Notes under the pieces: model-generated | What the model was told of the DNA's origin: nothing | The model's input: only the letters and a program-made list of their open reading frames with translations | Database searches by the model: none | Source: Pseudomonadota bacterium | Lineage (GTDB): Bacteria; Pseudomonadota; Alphaproteobacteria; Micavibrionales; Micavibrionaceae | Reading direction: 5' to 3' | Assembly (NCBI GenBank): GCA_016198545.1 | Contig: JACQIJ010000168.1 | Span: 1 to 26,906 of the forward strand | DNA length: 26,906 nucleotides | In this document: in pieces, positions 1 through 8,279 of the stretch | Layout of the letters: each line of letters starts with the position of its first letter | Position numbering within the stretch: position 1 is the first letter of the stretch | Made by a program: the position numbers and the translations under genes

Positions 1-1002
1 AAAAACCTGCTTCTGGCGGCTGTTTTTGTTGTTTTTCAGCCATTTGCCGCGCAAGCGGCGGATGACGAAGCACCGCGCTTTTTGCTGCCTGTCGCTTGCG
101 CGCCGGGCCATGATTGCTGGGTGGCCAATTACATCGATGTCGATCCGGCCGAAGGCGCGGCGCAGGATTTCATGTGCGGCGAACGGACCTATGACGGTCA
201 TGAGGGGACCGATTTCGCCGTCCGCGACCTGGTCGCCATGGAAACGGGCATCAATGTCTTGGCGGCGGCGGATGGCGTCGTCGTCCGCATCCGCGACGGG
301 GCGGAAGACACGATGCCCTCGTCCGAAGATATGGATAAGATGCGCGCTGAAAAAAAGGGATGCGGCAACGGCGTTTTAATCGATCACGGCGGTGGGTGGC
401 AGACGATCTACTGCCACATGAAAAAGGGCAGCATAACCGTCAAGCAGCAGGAACAAATTAAAACGGGGCAGGCGATCGGGCAGGTCGGGCATTCCGGCCT
501 TGCCGAATTTCCGCATCTTCATTTTGGCGCGTTTCATGGCGGCAAGACGATAAATCCGTTCACCGGATCGTATGCCGATGCAGGATGCAACCGTGACGGC
601 GCAACCGCGATGTGGCTTGAAGGTTTGAATCCCGGGTATGAGCCGGTTTCCCTTTATGCCGCCGGGTTTTCCGCCGCCGCCCCGGATTACGAGCAGGTAA
701 AAATCGATGCGACCGGCATAAAAGAAATGGCGGCGGATGCGCCGGTCATGGCGTTCTGGACGATCATGTTCGGCGTGTCCGCAGGCGACAGCATTGCGAT
801 AGAAATAAGCGATTCGGACGGAAACGTATATGCGGCGCGCGATATAATTCAGGATAAAAGCCGCGCGAGGCAATTTTATTTCATCGGGAAGAAAACGTCT
901 TCCGCGCCGTTACGCGCGGGCGTATATACGGGAAAAACCGTCCTGCGCCGGGCCGGCGATATCGTCAGGGAAACGGAATCCGCCGTCAGGGTTTTGCCGT
1001 AG
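1..1002 (+). CDS. Secreted M23 (LytM-type) metallopeptidase, 5' truncated by the window edge
   Basis: The reading frame is open from base 1, so the initiator lies upstream of the window. The first visible residues are hydrophobic (KNLLLAAVFVVFQPF) and end in AAQA before ADDEAP, a good signal peptidase I site, so the mature enzyme is probably periplasmic or exported. An internal TTG near base 82 would remove this leader and is an unlikely start. Counting from the first codon, zinc-site motifs of M23 endopeptidases are visible: H67-x3-D71 (HEGTD), H139 (YCHMKK) and H172-x-H174 (HLHF), inside the usual beta-rich frame (DGVVVRIRDG, GVLIDHGG, GQVGHSG). The family cleaves peptidoglycan cross-bridges, or in degenerate forms regulates amidases; all key ligands are present, so activity is likely. 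About 130 residues after the catalytic domain are unrecognised. Its stop abuts the stop of the convergent corA gene with no spacer. Confidence 0.85.
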   Translation, partial: KNLLLAAVFVVFQPFAAQAADDEAPRFLLPVACAPGHDCWVANYIDVDPAEGAAQDFMCGERTYDGHEGTDFAVRDLVAMETGINVLAAADGVVVRIRDGAEDTMPSSEDMDKMRAEKKGCGNGVLIDHGGGWQTIYCHMKKGSITVKQQEQIKTGQAIGQVGHSGLAEFPHLHFGAFHGGKTINPFTGSYADAGCNRDGATAMWLEGLNPGYEPVSLYAAGFSAAAPDYEQVKIDATGIKEMAADAPVMAFWTIMFGVSAGDSIAIEISDSDGNVYAARDIIQDKSRARQFYFIGKKTSSAPLRAGVYTGKTVLRRAGDIVRETESAVRVLP

Positions 1003-2088
1003 TTACTTGCCGCCGCGCCCCAGCCAGCCGCGCTTTCTGAAGTATAGCAAGAGGCTCCCGGCGACAGCCGCCATGAAGGCCATGACGGCCGGATATCCGA
1101 ATTCCCATTCCAGTTCCGGCATGTTCATCGGATGCGATGTGTCGAAATTCATGCCATAAACGCCCGCGATGAAGCTCAGGGGAATAAATATGGTGGAGAT
1201 GATGGTCAGAACCTTGATGACTTCATTCATTTTCTGGCTGATACCGGAAAGATAGAGGTCAAGAAGGCCTGACGCCATTTCCCGGTATGTCTCCAGTATA
1301 TCGAGCGCCTGAATGATATGGTCGTGCGCGTCGCGCAGATAGGGCCGCGTTTCCTCGCGCAGCACGTCGGTGTCCGCTGCAAATCCGTTCAGCATTTCCC
1401 GCATAGGCCACAGCGCATGGCGCAGGTCCCGCAATTCGTGCTTCGTGTCGTGTATGCGGGCAATCAGCTCTTGCCGCGGGCATTCGACTATTTCGTCTTC
1501 CAGCGCATAGAGTCTTTCCCCGAAGGTTTCCAGCACGGGAAAATAACCGTCAATGACGGCATCGACGATAGCATAGGCAAGGTAGTCGCTGTGCGCGCCG
1601 CGGATGTGCCGTCCCGCGCGGATCCGGTTGCGCACGGGGTCCAGGCAGTCCCCGGTCTTTTCCTGGAACGTCAGGACGAATTTTTTCCCCGCGAACATGC
1701 TGATTTGCTCTATGTCGAGCGCGCCGTCGCGCAGCGCGGCCATGCGCGTGACGATGAAAAGATGGTCGCCGAAATCTTCGGTCTTGGGGCGGTGGTTCGT
1801 GTTCAGGACATCTTCGAGCGCGAGCGCGTGAAGATTGAGGATTTTGCCGAATTTTTCAAGCGTTTCAACGGACCCCAGGCCGTCTATGTTTACCCAGACC
1901 GTATTCCCGCTTTGCAGGAACGGAACGATTTCTTCGGGCGATTTTATCGTTTTTTCAGTCAGGCTCCCATCGTTATAGGCCATCATCGCCATGACCGGCG
2001 CCAGCGCGCCTTCGGGCGCGGCGAGCGTACCGGGAGGCGTGCCGGGCTTTTTCTTTTTTCGGACGACTTCCGGTTTTGCGCGGGTCAT
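1003..2088 (-). CDS. corA: CorA-type magnesium/cobalt transporter
   Basis: The product is 361 residues from the ATG at 2088. That ATG forms an ATGA overlap with the stop of the upstream antiporter gene and has AAAGGCGG just before it. A longer in-frame start at 2160 exists but would overlap the antiporter by 76 bases, so I prefer 2088. The large N-terminal cytoplasmic domain leads to two C-terminal membrane helices, with the signature YGMNF loop (GMN at about 312-314) between them and a basic tail (RKRGWLGR). CorA proteins are pentameric channels for Mg2+ and Co2+ in the inner membrane. It is the last gene of a five-gene minus-strand operon. Function is sure at family level; the preferred ion cannot be read from sequence. 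Confidence 0.93.
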   Translation of the reverse strand: MTRAKPEVVRKKKKPGTPPGTLAAPEGALAPVMAMMAYNDGSLTEKTIKSPEEIVPFLQSGNTVWVNIDGLGSVETLEKFGKILNLHALALEDVLNTNHRPKTEDFGDHLFIVTRMAALRDGALDIEQISMFAGKKFVLTFQEKTGDCLDPVRNRIRAGRHIRGAHSDYLAYAIVDAVIDGYFPVLETFGERLYALEDEIVECPRQELIARIHDTKHELRDLRHALWPMREMLNGFAADTDVLREETRPYLRDAHDHIIQALDILETYREMASGLLDLYLSGISQKMNEVIKVLTIISTIFIPLSFIAGVYGMNFDTSHPMNMPELEWEFGYPAVMAFMAAVAGSLLLYFRKRGWLGRGGK

Positions 2089-3287
2089 GCCGCCGCCTTT
2101 CTTTTTTTCTGCCGCCATGCGCGGCGCATCAACGGCGCGCGCCGCACCGCATTCAGCCATACGGGCGTTACTATAAGGCTGAGCGCAATCAGGGTTACGG
2201 CGTACTTGTACGTATCGCCCTGCACTGCTCCGATATTGAAGCCCAGAGCGGCGATGATGAAGGAAAACTCTCCGATCTGGCCCAAAACCGTCCCCATGCG
2301 CAACGCATCGCGCCGCTTCATGCCCATGCGTCGTAAAATGGCGGCGTTAACGACTGTCTTCAAGACCATGATGAAAAACAGGATCAGAAGCAGGGGGCCG
2401 ATGTGATCGATTACAAAGCGCAAATCGATCAGCAACCCGACGGACAGGAAAAACACCATCATCAGGATGTCGAACAGCGGCCGGGCATTTTCCTCGTATT
2501 TATGGCTGTGCGGCGTGCTGCCGATTAAAAGCCCCGCGACGAATGCGCCGTATGAGGCCGACAGACCCAGCGCGCCTGAAAGGGCCGCGCCGGCAAAGCA
2601 CAGGGCAAGAGCTTTCAATATCAGCGTTTGCTCGCTGCCGCCTGAAAACGGGGTTTTAGCCCACGGCGGCAGAATGTTGGATATGCTGCGCCGGGAGAGA
2701 AGCCGTATGGCATAGACGAGGAACCCGACCGCCAGCGCGATTTTCAGAAATCCCCACGGATTGAACTGGCCCGCGCTGAACATGCCGATAATCAGGAGCA
2801 TCGGGATGAAGGCCAGATCCTGCGCCACCAGAATGCCGACGGCCATCTGCCCGCGCGGGGTGTTGATGCCGCCCATGCCTTCCAGCATCCGGATGGCGAC
2901 GGCGGTGCTGGACAGCGATATGGCGAAGCTCAGAACGAGTATGCGCGCCAGCGGCCATTCCAGATACCACCCGATGCCGCCCATGATGATGAGAGAGGCA
3001 ATAATCTGGAATGCCGTCGCGCCGATGGCGATGCGGCTGGCTTTGGCGAAATTGGCTATGTTAAGTTCCAGCCCGACGATAAACAGGAGGAGGAGGATGC
3101 CCAGTTCGGCAAGGAACGAAACCTGATCCTGTCCGTGGATGACGCCCAGAACGGACGGGCCCATTATAATGCCCGCAAGGATGTATCCGACAAGGGCGGG
3201 CTGGCGCAGGCGGCGCAATACAACCTCGCCTGCGAAGGCAATGGCCAGTATCAGCGCGATCTGCGAAAGCGCGTCGCCGTGTTCCAT
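2085..3287 (-). CDS. CPA2-family cation/proton antiporter (Kef/RosB type, membrane domain only)
   Basis: This 400-residue, strongly hydrophobic protein has roughly a dozen membrane segments. N-terminal family signatures are QPALVGYILAGIIMGP and the LGILLLLFIVGLEL stretch; SLSSTAVAI and GLLIDLRF are also typical of CPA2 exchangers. It ends after the membrane domain with a basic tail and lacks the cytoplasmic TrkA-N/KTN domain of full-length KefB/KefC, so it is a short Na+/H+ or K+/H+ antiporter. The start is supported by a strong Shine-Dalgarno sequence, GGGAGGT at 3304-3298, lying inside the last codons of the upstream arsC-like gene; the genes are three bases apart. It overlaps corA by four bases. 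Ion specificity is unknown. Confidence 0.9.
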   Translation of the reverse strand: MEHGDALSQIALILAIAFAGEVVLRRLRQPALVGYILAGIIMGPSVLGVIHGQDQVSFLAELGILLLLFIVGLELNIANFAKASRIAIGATAFQIIASLIIMGGIGWYLEWPLARILVLSFAISLSSTAVAIRMLEGMGGINTPRGQMAVGILVAQDLAFIPMLLIIGMFSAGQFNPWGFLKIALAVGFLVYAIRLLSRRSISNILPPWAKTPFSGGSEQTLILKALALCFAGAALSGALGLSASYGAFVAGLLIGSTPHSHKYEENARPLFDILMMVFFLSVGLLIDLRFVIDHIGPLLLILFFIMVLKTVVNAAILRRMGMKRRDALRMGTVLGQIGEFSFIIAALGFNIGAVQGDTYKYAVTLIALSLIVTPVWLNAVRRAPLMRRAWRQKKRKAAA

Positions 3288-3290
3288 ATG

Positions 3291-3638
3291 TTACAAAACC
3301 TCCCTCGCCTTTTCCGGCGGGCGGGCGATGACGGCGCCCTTGCCGGTGATAACGATGGGGCGCTCCATCAGTATCGGATGTCTGACTATCGCGGCTATCA
3401 GATCCCTGTCTTTCTTTAACGGATTGCCAAGATCGTTTGCCGCATATTCGTCTTCTTTTACGCGCATTATCCCGCGCGGCGCGCATTTCAGGGCTTCGAT
3501 TATTTTTTCAATCTCCGCCGCTTTCAGTGGGTTCTTCAGGTAATCCACGATCTCCGGCTCGATCCCCTTTTTCCGGATGATATCCAGAGCCTGACGCGAT
3601 TTCGAGCAGCGCGGGTTGTGGTAGATTCTGACGGTCAT
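3291..3638 (-). CDS. arsC: ArsC-family (thioredoxin-fold) arsenate reductase
   Basis: The 115-residue product has the usual length of glutaredoxin-coupled ArsC. The catalytic cysteine is in NPRCSKSR (Cys11). The family motif HPILMERPIV lies near residues 90-99, and a conserved arginine occurs in RGIMRV. Genuine ArsC reduces arsenate to arsenite in the cytoplasm with glutaredoxin/glutathione. YffB/YfgD-type relatives share the fold without proven arsenate activity. No arsenite pump or arsR is visible here, so an arsenic role is not supported by context; the neighbours are a flavin disulfide reductase and ion transporters. An AGGGAAG ribosome site lies before the ATG, eight bases after the reductase stop. 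Confidence 0.85.
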   Translation of the reverse strand: MTVRIYHNPRCSKSRQALDIIRKKGIEPEIVDYLKNPLKAAEIEKIIEALKCAPRGIMRVKEDEYAANDLGNPLKKDRDLIAAIVRHPILMERPIVITGKGAVIARPPEKAREVL

Positions 3639-3646
3639 GATCTTCC

Positions 3647-5083
3647 CTATAAAGGCAATTTATGCAGAAAGCCAACAATCTTCCTCGTTTTATCACCAAA
3701 TAATGACGGCGTGAAGAACGCGCCTGCCGCGCGTTTGCTGATTTCCCCGAAGGTGGGGTAGGGCGCAATCATCCCGGCTACCGCCCCGATTTTCATTTTT
3801 TGCGAAATTGCCAGCGTCCACAGCCCGATCAGCTCGCCCGCGCCCGGCCCCGCGGCGGATGCGCCGATGATGCGTCCGTTTTTCATCGTCACAACCTTAA
3901 TCATGCCTTCCGTGAGCCGTTCGGTTTGCGCGCGGTCGTTTTCCTTGAATTTCCAGGAGACCGATTTAATCCTGTCGCCGTATTTTTCCTTCGCCGCCGC
4001 TTCCGTCAGGCCCGCCTGCGCCAGTTCGGGGTCGGTGTAGGTTACCCACGGCAATGCGGCATAGTCGGTTTTCGCCGGGATTTTAAACAGGATGTTTTTT
4101 ATAATGATGCCCGCATGATAACCGGCAATATGCGTGAATTGAGGGCCGCCCGCGACATCGCCCGCCGCATAGATATGTTTTTGCGATGTACGCAGGCGGG
4201 CATCGGTCTTTATGCCTTTTTTATCGTATTGCACGCCGGCCTTCTCCAGCCCCATATCCTCGACGTTCGGCGCGCGCCCCGCAGCGACCAGCAGGCGCGT
4301 CCCCCGCAGGATTGATTCCTTTCCCTCCTTTTCCATGCGTACCGCAACGCCGTCTTCGCCGTGTTCGATGCGCCGGATGTTCGTCTTCTCGATGATTCTG
4401 ACGCCCTCTCCTTCCAGCGCGCCGCGGACGATGGCAGCAAGCTCGGGATCGTCTTTCGGCATGACGGTTGCTATATCCAGAACCGTCACCGCGCACCCAA
4501 GGCGCCTGTGCGCCTGCGCCATCTCCATGCCGATGGGCCCGCCGCCGATGATAATCAGGTGGTCCGGCTTTTCGCGCAGGTTGAAAATCGTCTCGTTCGT
4601 CAACGCCTTTTTGGCGTCGAGGCCGCTTATGGGCGGCAGGACGGCGCGCGATCCCGTCGCGATGACAAAATAATGCGCCGTTATTTTCATGTCGTTCGCG
4701 CGAAGGCAATGCGGGCCGGTGAAGCATGCCGCACCGCGGACGACTTTTACGCCCATTGCCTCGAACCGTTCCGGGGAATCGTGCGGCTCGATGGTTTTTA
4801 TGACATGCCGGACGTAATCATTGACGGCCGCGAAATCGATTTCAGGCTCTGCGCTCTTGATGCCGAAAATTTCCGCCTTGCGGAAAGTCTGCGCGGCCTT
4901 CGCCGCCGCCAGAAGGGATTTAGACGGAATGCAGCCTGTGTTCAGGCAGTCGCCGCCCATTTTGTTTTTTTCGACCAGTGCGACGTCAAACCCCATCTGT
5001 GCGGCTCCGGCCGCGACCGACAGGCCGGCCGCGCCGCCGCCGATGACGCATAAGTCTACATGGATGTTCTTTTTCCGGTTCAT
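3647..5083 (-). CDS. MerA-like FAD/NAD(P)-dependent disulfide oxidoreductase
   Basis: This 478-residue class I pyridine nucleotide-disulfide reductase has an N-terminal FAD Rossmann motif (CVIGGGAAG), the redox disulfide in GGDCLNTGCIPSK (Cys46 and Cys51), a second nucleotide site (IIIGGGPIGMEMA), the FAD-contacting AAGDVAGG, and a C-terminal dimerisation domain. The C-terminal position occupied by the HPT...E catalytic dyad of dihydrolipoamide dehydrogenase reads YPTFGE, as in mercuric reductase-like proteins. It lacks both the N-terminal heavy-metal domain and the C-terminal vicinal cysteines of true MerA. Fusion or adjacency of this reductase type with TVP38-family membrane proteins is a known arrangement, and here an ATGA overlap couples it to such a gene. 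The physiological substrate is unknown. Confidence 0.88.
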   Translation of the reverse strand: MNRKKNIHVDLCVIGGGAAGLSVAAGAAQMGFDVALVEKNKMGGDCLNTGCIPSKSLLAAAKAAQTFRKAEIFGIKSAEPEIDFAAVNDYVRHVIKTIEPHDSPERFEAMGVKVVRGAACFTGPHCLRANDMKITAHYFVIATGSRAVLPPISGLDAKKALTNETIFNLREKPDHLIIIGGGPIGMEMAQAHRRLGCAVTVLDIATVMPKDDPELAAIVRGALEGEGVRIIEKTNIRRIEHGEDGVAVRMEKEGKESILRGTRLLVAAGRAPNVEDMGLEKAGVQYDKKGIKTDARLRTSQKHIYAAGDVAGGPQFTHIAGYHAGIIIKNILFKIPAKTDYAALPWVTYTDPELAQAGLTEAAAKEKYGDRIKSVSWKFKENDRAQTERLTEGMIKVVTMKNGRIIGASAAGPGAGELIGLWTLAISQKMKIGAVAGMIAPYPTFGEISKRAAGAFFTPSLFGDKTRKIVGFLHKLPL

Positions 5084-5787
5084 CGCGGATTTTTCTTTCT
5101 GAATTCTTTGTATAGCGCCGGGACAAGCGCAAGAAGTCCCAGAAGCGTAAAGGCAAGCAATGTCCGCCCGGATATCAGGTCAGACAGGGAATCCATGTCG
5201 GCCAGCGCGCCCCCCAGATTCACGTAAATAAAACTCGCGGGCATGATTCCGAAGAATGTTGTCAAGATATAAGCGCGCAAACCGACGTTGAACAAGGCCA
5301 GCACGATATTGACAACGAAAAAGGGGAAGATCGGGACAAGGCGCATGAACAGCATGAATGATACGGCGTTTTCATTCATGCCCGTTTCTATCTTTTTATA
5401 CAGCGGCCCCGCTTTTTCGCGCAGTGCGTTGCCAAGCGCACTGCGGGCGATGAGGAATAAGATGGCCGCGCCCGCCGTTGCCCCCGTCACCACCAGAAGC
5501 GTCCCTGCCCACGGGCCGAAGACAAACCCGCCCAGAAGCGTCATCGGCGTCGCCACAGGCAGCGACAGGGCCGCCGTCGCGGCATAGGCACCTGTAAAGA
5601 GGGCTGCTGACAGGACGGGATGCGCGGCGGCGTAGTCAAGGAACAGGGTTTTTCTCATTTGCAGGCGTTGAAGCGTGAAATAGCCGTCCAGCCCGGCCAG
5701 CCATGCGCCGCCGATCAAAATTACAAGAATGGCCAGCGGCAGCCACCGCCCGATTTTTTTTGTATTCATATTCATGGCTTTATGCAT
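5080..5787 (-). CDS. TVP38/TMEM64 (VTT domain) inner-membrane protein
   Basis: The 235-residue membrane protein has a hydrophobic segment at about 13-31, further segments across the protein, and hallmarks of the SNARE-associated/VTT family: GGFVFGPWAGT followed by a GxxxG-like helix (TGATAGAAILFLIARSALG), and the re-entrant motif MRLVPIFPFFVVN. Related proteins (DedA, TVP38, TMEM41B) act in membrane or lipid homeostasis, some as lipid scramblases or flippases; the substrate here is unknown. It is the first gene of the minus-strand operon and overlaps the reductase start by four bases. ATGs at 5787, 5775 and 5769 are all possible and none has a clear ribosome site; I give the longest. Confidence 0.87.
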   Translation of the reverse strand: MHKAMNMNTKKIGRWLPLAILVILIGGAWLAGLDGYFTLQRLQMRKTLFLDYAAAHPVLSAALFTGAYAATAALSLPVATPMTLLGGFVFGPWAGTLLVVTGATAGAAILFLIARSALGNALREKAGPLYKKIETGMNENAVSFMLFMRLVPIFPFFVVNIVLALFNVGLRAYILTTFFGIMPASFIYVNLGGALADMDSLSDLISGRTLLAFTLLGLLALVPALYKEFRKKNPR

Positions 5788-5818
5788 TCGGTTGTCGCGG
5801 CGGAGCAGTTACTCTTGA

Positions 5819-5831
5819 TTGATAATATCAA
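5819..5831. promoter_or_regulatory. Palindromic element TTGAT-N3-ATCAA in a divergent promoter region
   Basis: The 13-base symmetric element TTGATAATATCAA lies midway between two divergent starts (5787 minus, 5880 plus). On the minus strand it contains TATTAT, a possible -10 hexamer, so a bound protein could block transcription of the VTT-reductase operon. The half-sites resemble FNR/FixK half-sites, but the spacing is three rather than four bases, so I do not call it an FNR box. Confidence 0.3.
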
Positions 5832-5879
5832 ATCGGGCAGCATGGCGCATATCTGAAAATTCGAAGTGGAGAACCAATA

Positions 5880-6665
5880 ATGAGCGAGAAGAAGAAAAAC
5901 AGATTCATCCCTGTCGTTGCCGTTCTGGCCGGCCTGATCGTCATTGCGGCAGCCGTTCTGTATATGAACATGGGGTCCATCGCCAAGGCAGCGGCGGAAA
6001 AAGTCGCCGCCGATACGCTGGGTGTGAAGGTTACGATCGCCGCGCTTGATATAAACCCGGTTGAAAAGAAAGTGACTGTCCGCGGCCTGAAGATCGGCAA
6101 TCCGCCGGGTTTCCGCAATGATCACGCTCTGACCGTGGATCATGTCGGCATCGCCGCCGAATCTCTGAACCGCGATTTGCTGGTGTTCAGGCAGATAGAG
6201 GTTCTGGGCGCAAATGTAAATCTGGAGGTTACGGCAAAGGATACGAATCTGACGGCTTTGCAAAAGAACGTCAACCGGAATGCATCCTCGCAAAAAGCGG
6301 CGCAGGGGGAAAAGGTCGTCAAGGTCATTATCCGGGAGTTGCTCCTGAACAACACGACTCTCAATCCTTCCGCAACGCTGATTGCCGGCGATCCGCAGTC
6401 CGTCAATATTTCTTCGATCCGCATCACAGGGGTAGGAGAGAAGCAGAACGGCGTTATTGCTTCGGAAGCCATCGTCCAGGTGCTTGAGCGCATTTCGCAA
6501 GTATCGTTTCAAATTGCAGGCCAGTCGGGCTTTTTGGGCGGGCTTTCACCGGAAGCGGTGGCGGGCATGCGGTCGCAACTGGGCATGCCGCCGGACCTGA
6601 AAGAGCAGGCAAAGCAGGGGATTGAAAGCATCAAAAGCGGGATAAAGGGCCTCTTTAACGAGTGA
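5880..6665 (+). CDS. AsmA-like membrane-anchored periplasmic protein
   Basis: The 261-residue product has a short basic start (MSEKKKNR), one membrane segment at about 9-30, and a periplasmic remainder. After the anchor, AAEKVAADTLGVKVTIAAL and the following 'NPVEKKVTVRGLKIGNPPGF' resemble the N-terminal repeat of AsmA/DUF748-type proteins, which contribute to outer-membrane assembly or lipid transport. It is much shorter than AsmA or TamB, so it is a single-module relative. The start is supported by GGAG about ten bases upstream. The gene stands alone and its last 11 bases overlap the end of the convergent MATE gene. Similarity is judged by pattern only. Confidence 0.7.
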   Translation: MSEKKKNRFIPVVAVLAGLIVIAAAVLYMNMGSIAKAAAEKVAADTLGVKVTIAALDINPVEKKVTVRGLKIGNPPGFRNDHALTVDHVGIAAESLNRDLLVFRQIEVLGANVNLEVTAKDTNLTALQKNVNRNASSQKAAQGEKVVKVIIRELLLNNTTLNPSATLIAGDPQSVNISSIRITGVGEKQNGVIASEAIVQVLERISQVSFQIAGQSGFLGGLSPEAVAGMRSQLGMPPDLKEQAKQGIESIKSGIKGLFNE

Positions 6666-8058
6666 GGGGCGCGGGCTCCGCCGCCGTTTTTCCGCGGCAG
6701 AAGTTCCGGTTCCATAGATGAAATCCAATTCCGGTCAGGGCGTTGGATGCCGCGATGGCCCCGAAGATGCCGACTGTACCGTAAAGATGGCCGCCTATGA
6801 AGGCCAGCGGAATCGCCGTTGCGACATAGCGGACGAAAATCATGATAAGGGAACGCTGCGGCATGCCCATCGCGTTAAAGGCCGAAGCCCATCCGGGGAT
6901 GAGGTTTCCGAACATATATGTAGCCGGCACAATCCAAAAATAAAGAACCGCAACATCTATCACGGCGGAACTGTCCGAGAATACGCCCGCAACAGGATGC
7001 GCGAATGCGCCGAGAACCAAAGCCACGCCTGCGGACCATGCGACGCAGAAAAGGATGGCGTTGCGCAGCGTCTCATCAACCCTGCCCAGATTTCCTGCGC
7101 CGAAATTCTGTCCGATAACCGGCGACATGGCTACGGACAGGCCCATGACGATGACGAAGGCAAATGCCTCTACCCGCGTTGCCACGCCGAATGCCGCTAC
7201 GGCTTCATGTCCGTAGGCGGCCAGAAGCGCGACAAGAACGGCATTCGTCAGAGGCTGTATGGTGTTGGTTATCCCCGCCGGTATGGCGATGAACATGAAC
7301 CGTTTCATCGAATCGGCGAACAGGAGCATATGGCGGCGGCTGCGCGTCAGCATGCGCTTTTTCCTCGCTATGACGTAAAGCCCGGCGGCCATGGCGCATC
7401 CGTTGGCGAGAACGGTGGATAATGCCGCGCCCTGCATTTCCATCCGCGGAAAGCCGAACAGGCCGAAAATCATGATGGGATCGAGGATGACGTTTACGAG
7501 CGCAACGATCGTCATGATGATTGCGGGCGTGATGGCGTCGCCGGCAGCACGCATGGAGGCGTTTCCGACCATCGGCGTATTGATCAAGATGCTGCCAAGG
7601 AACCATATCGTCATATAATCCCTGATCAGCGGGAGCGTATCTCCGTCCGCGCCCATCGCGCGAAATAAGGGGTTCATGAAGGAATATCCCAGAACGGCGG
7701 CGATGAGCCCTATCAGCGCCGCAATCAGCAGCGCATGCGTCGTCAAGCGCCGCACGCGCGCCCAGTTCCCGCGGCCGATCTGCCGCGACAAAACGGATGA
7801 GGTAGCTATCGTCATGCCCATCACCAGGCTGAAAATCGTGTATGTAACCGGGAAGGTGAAGGAAATGGCGGCCAGTTCCCGCGTGCCGAGCAGAGATATA
7901 TAGAACATGTCGACAAGCTGAAAACTTATAATGGCCAGGATGCCCCAGGTCATCGGTAGCGTCAGGCGCACGAGATGGGCGCGCACCGACCCTTTGGTCA
8001 GGTCGCCTTTGTCCGCTCTGCGGGCGGGTGGGGATGAGGCCATTTTACGTTTGTCCAT
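6655..8058 (-). CDS. MATE-family multidrug efflux transporter
   Basis: From the ATG at 8058 the product is 467 residues, typical for MATE (NorM/DinF-type) exporters, with about twelve membrane helices arranged as two related halves. The first helix motif PMTWGILAIISFQLVDMFYI, then LGTRELAAISFTFP and SSVLSRQIGRGN, are strongly MATE-like; the second half repeats the pattern (AAFGVATRVEAFAFV, IGQNFGAGNLGRVDE). Such pumps use Na+ or H+ gradients to expel cationic drugs. A TTG start at 8085 is possible, but it lies next to the predicted transcription start (about 8087), so ATG 8058 is preferred; another ATG is at 8043. The tail overlaps the convergent AsmA-like gene by 11 bases, with no terminator between them. 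Confidence 0.93.
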   Translation of the reverse strand: MDKRKMASSPPARRADKGDLTKGSVRAHLVRLTLPMTWGILAIISFQLVDMFYISLLGTRELAAISFTFPVTYTIFSLVMGMTIATSSVLSRQIGRGNWARVRRLTTHALLIAALIGLIAAVLGYSFMNPLFRAMGADGDTLPLIRDYMTIWFLGSILINTPMVGNASMRAAGDAITPAIIMTIVALVNVILDPIMIFGLFGFPRMEMQGAALSTVLANGCAMAAGLYVIARKKRMLTRSRRHMLLFADSMKRFMFIAIPAGITNTIQPLTNAVLVALLAAYGHEAVAAFGVATRVEAFAFVIVMGLSVAMSPVIGQNFGAGNLGRVDETLRNAILFCVAWSAGVALVLGAFAHPVAGVFSDSSAVIDVAVLYFWIVPATYMFGNLIPGWASAFNAMGMPQRSLIMIFVRYVATAIPLAFIGGHLYGTVGIFGAIAASNALTGIGFHLWNRNFCRGKTAAEPAPLTR

Positions 8059-8093
8059 GCCGCGTTTTTTTGTGAATTTTAGCAATGAATTCT

Positions 8094-8122
8094 GCTATCG
8101 GCCATGAGCATATTTTTGTCAA
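8094..8122 (-). promoter_or_regulatory. Candidate housekeeping promoter of the MATE gene
   Basis: On the minus strand a perfect -35 hexamer, TTGACA (8122-8117), is followed after 17 bases by GATAGC (8099-8094), a weak -10. Transcription would begin near 8087, giving a leader of about 28 bases to the ATG at 8058. Confidence 0.45.
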
Positions 8123-8137
8123 TAGGCACCCCATTGG

Positions 8138-8158
8138 ATATATCACGGCACGATATAT
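8138..8158. repeat. Inverted repeat ATATATC-N7-GATATAT (possible operator)
   Basis: Perfect 7-base arms are separated by ACGGCAC. The element lies in the AT-rich gap, upstream of both the MATE promoter and the RTX gene, so it could be an operator for either. Arms made mostly of alternating A and T make chance occurrence plausible. Confidence 0.35.
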
Positions 8159-8250
8159 AAGCAAAAAATATAATATATTGATAACAAACAATAAAATAAA
8201 ATCATTCTTTTAAAATAAGCATCGAAAGATCGGCTTTCTTTACATAAATT

Positions 8251-8279
8251 TTAACTATTTTCAGGCGATAATTAACTAT
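8251..8279. repeat. Direct repeat TTAACTAT with 21-base period
   Basis: TTAACTAT occurs at 8251-8258 and again at 8272-8279, exactly 21 bases apart, about two helical turns, so both copies would face the same side of the DNA. It lies 80-110 bases before the RTX start codon, a typical place for an activator or response-regulator site. It is not the CtrA TTAA-N7-TTAA pattern. Confidence 0.35.

Noticed and set aside
1318..2406. A long open frame on the plus strand opposite corA and the antiporter
   Set aside because: It is antisense to two well-recognised genes, has no family features and no ribosome site; it is a codon-bias shadow.
3647..5083. Mercuric reductase (merA)
   Set aside because: No heavy-metal N-terminal domain, no C-terminal vicinal cysteines and no mer genes nearby; only the MerA-like subfamily is supported.
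5819..5831. FNR box between the divergent genes
   Set aside because: Half-site spacing is three bases rather than four, so it does not fit the FNR/FixK consensus, unlike the element at 11293-11306.
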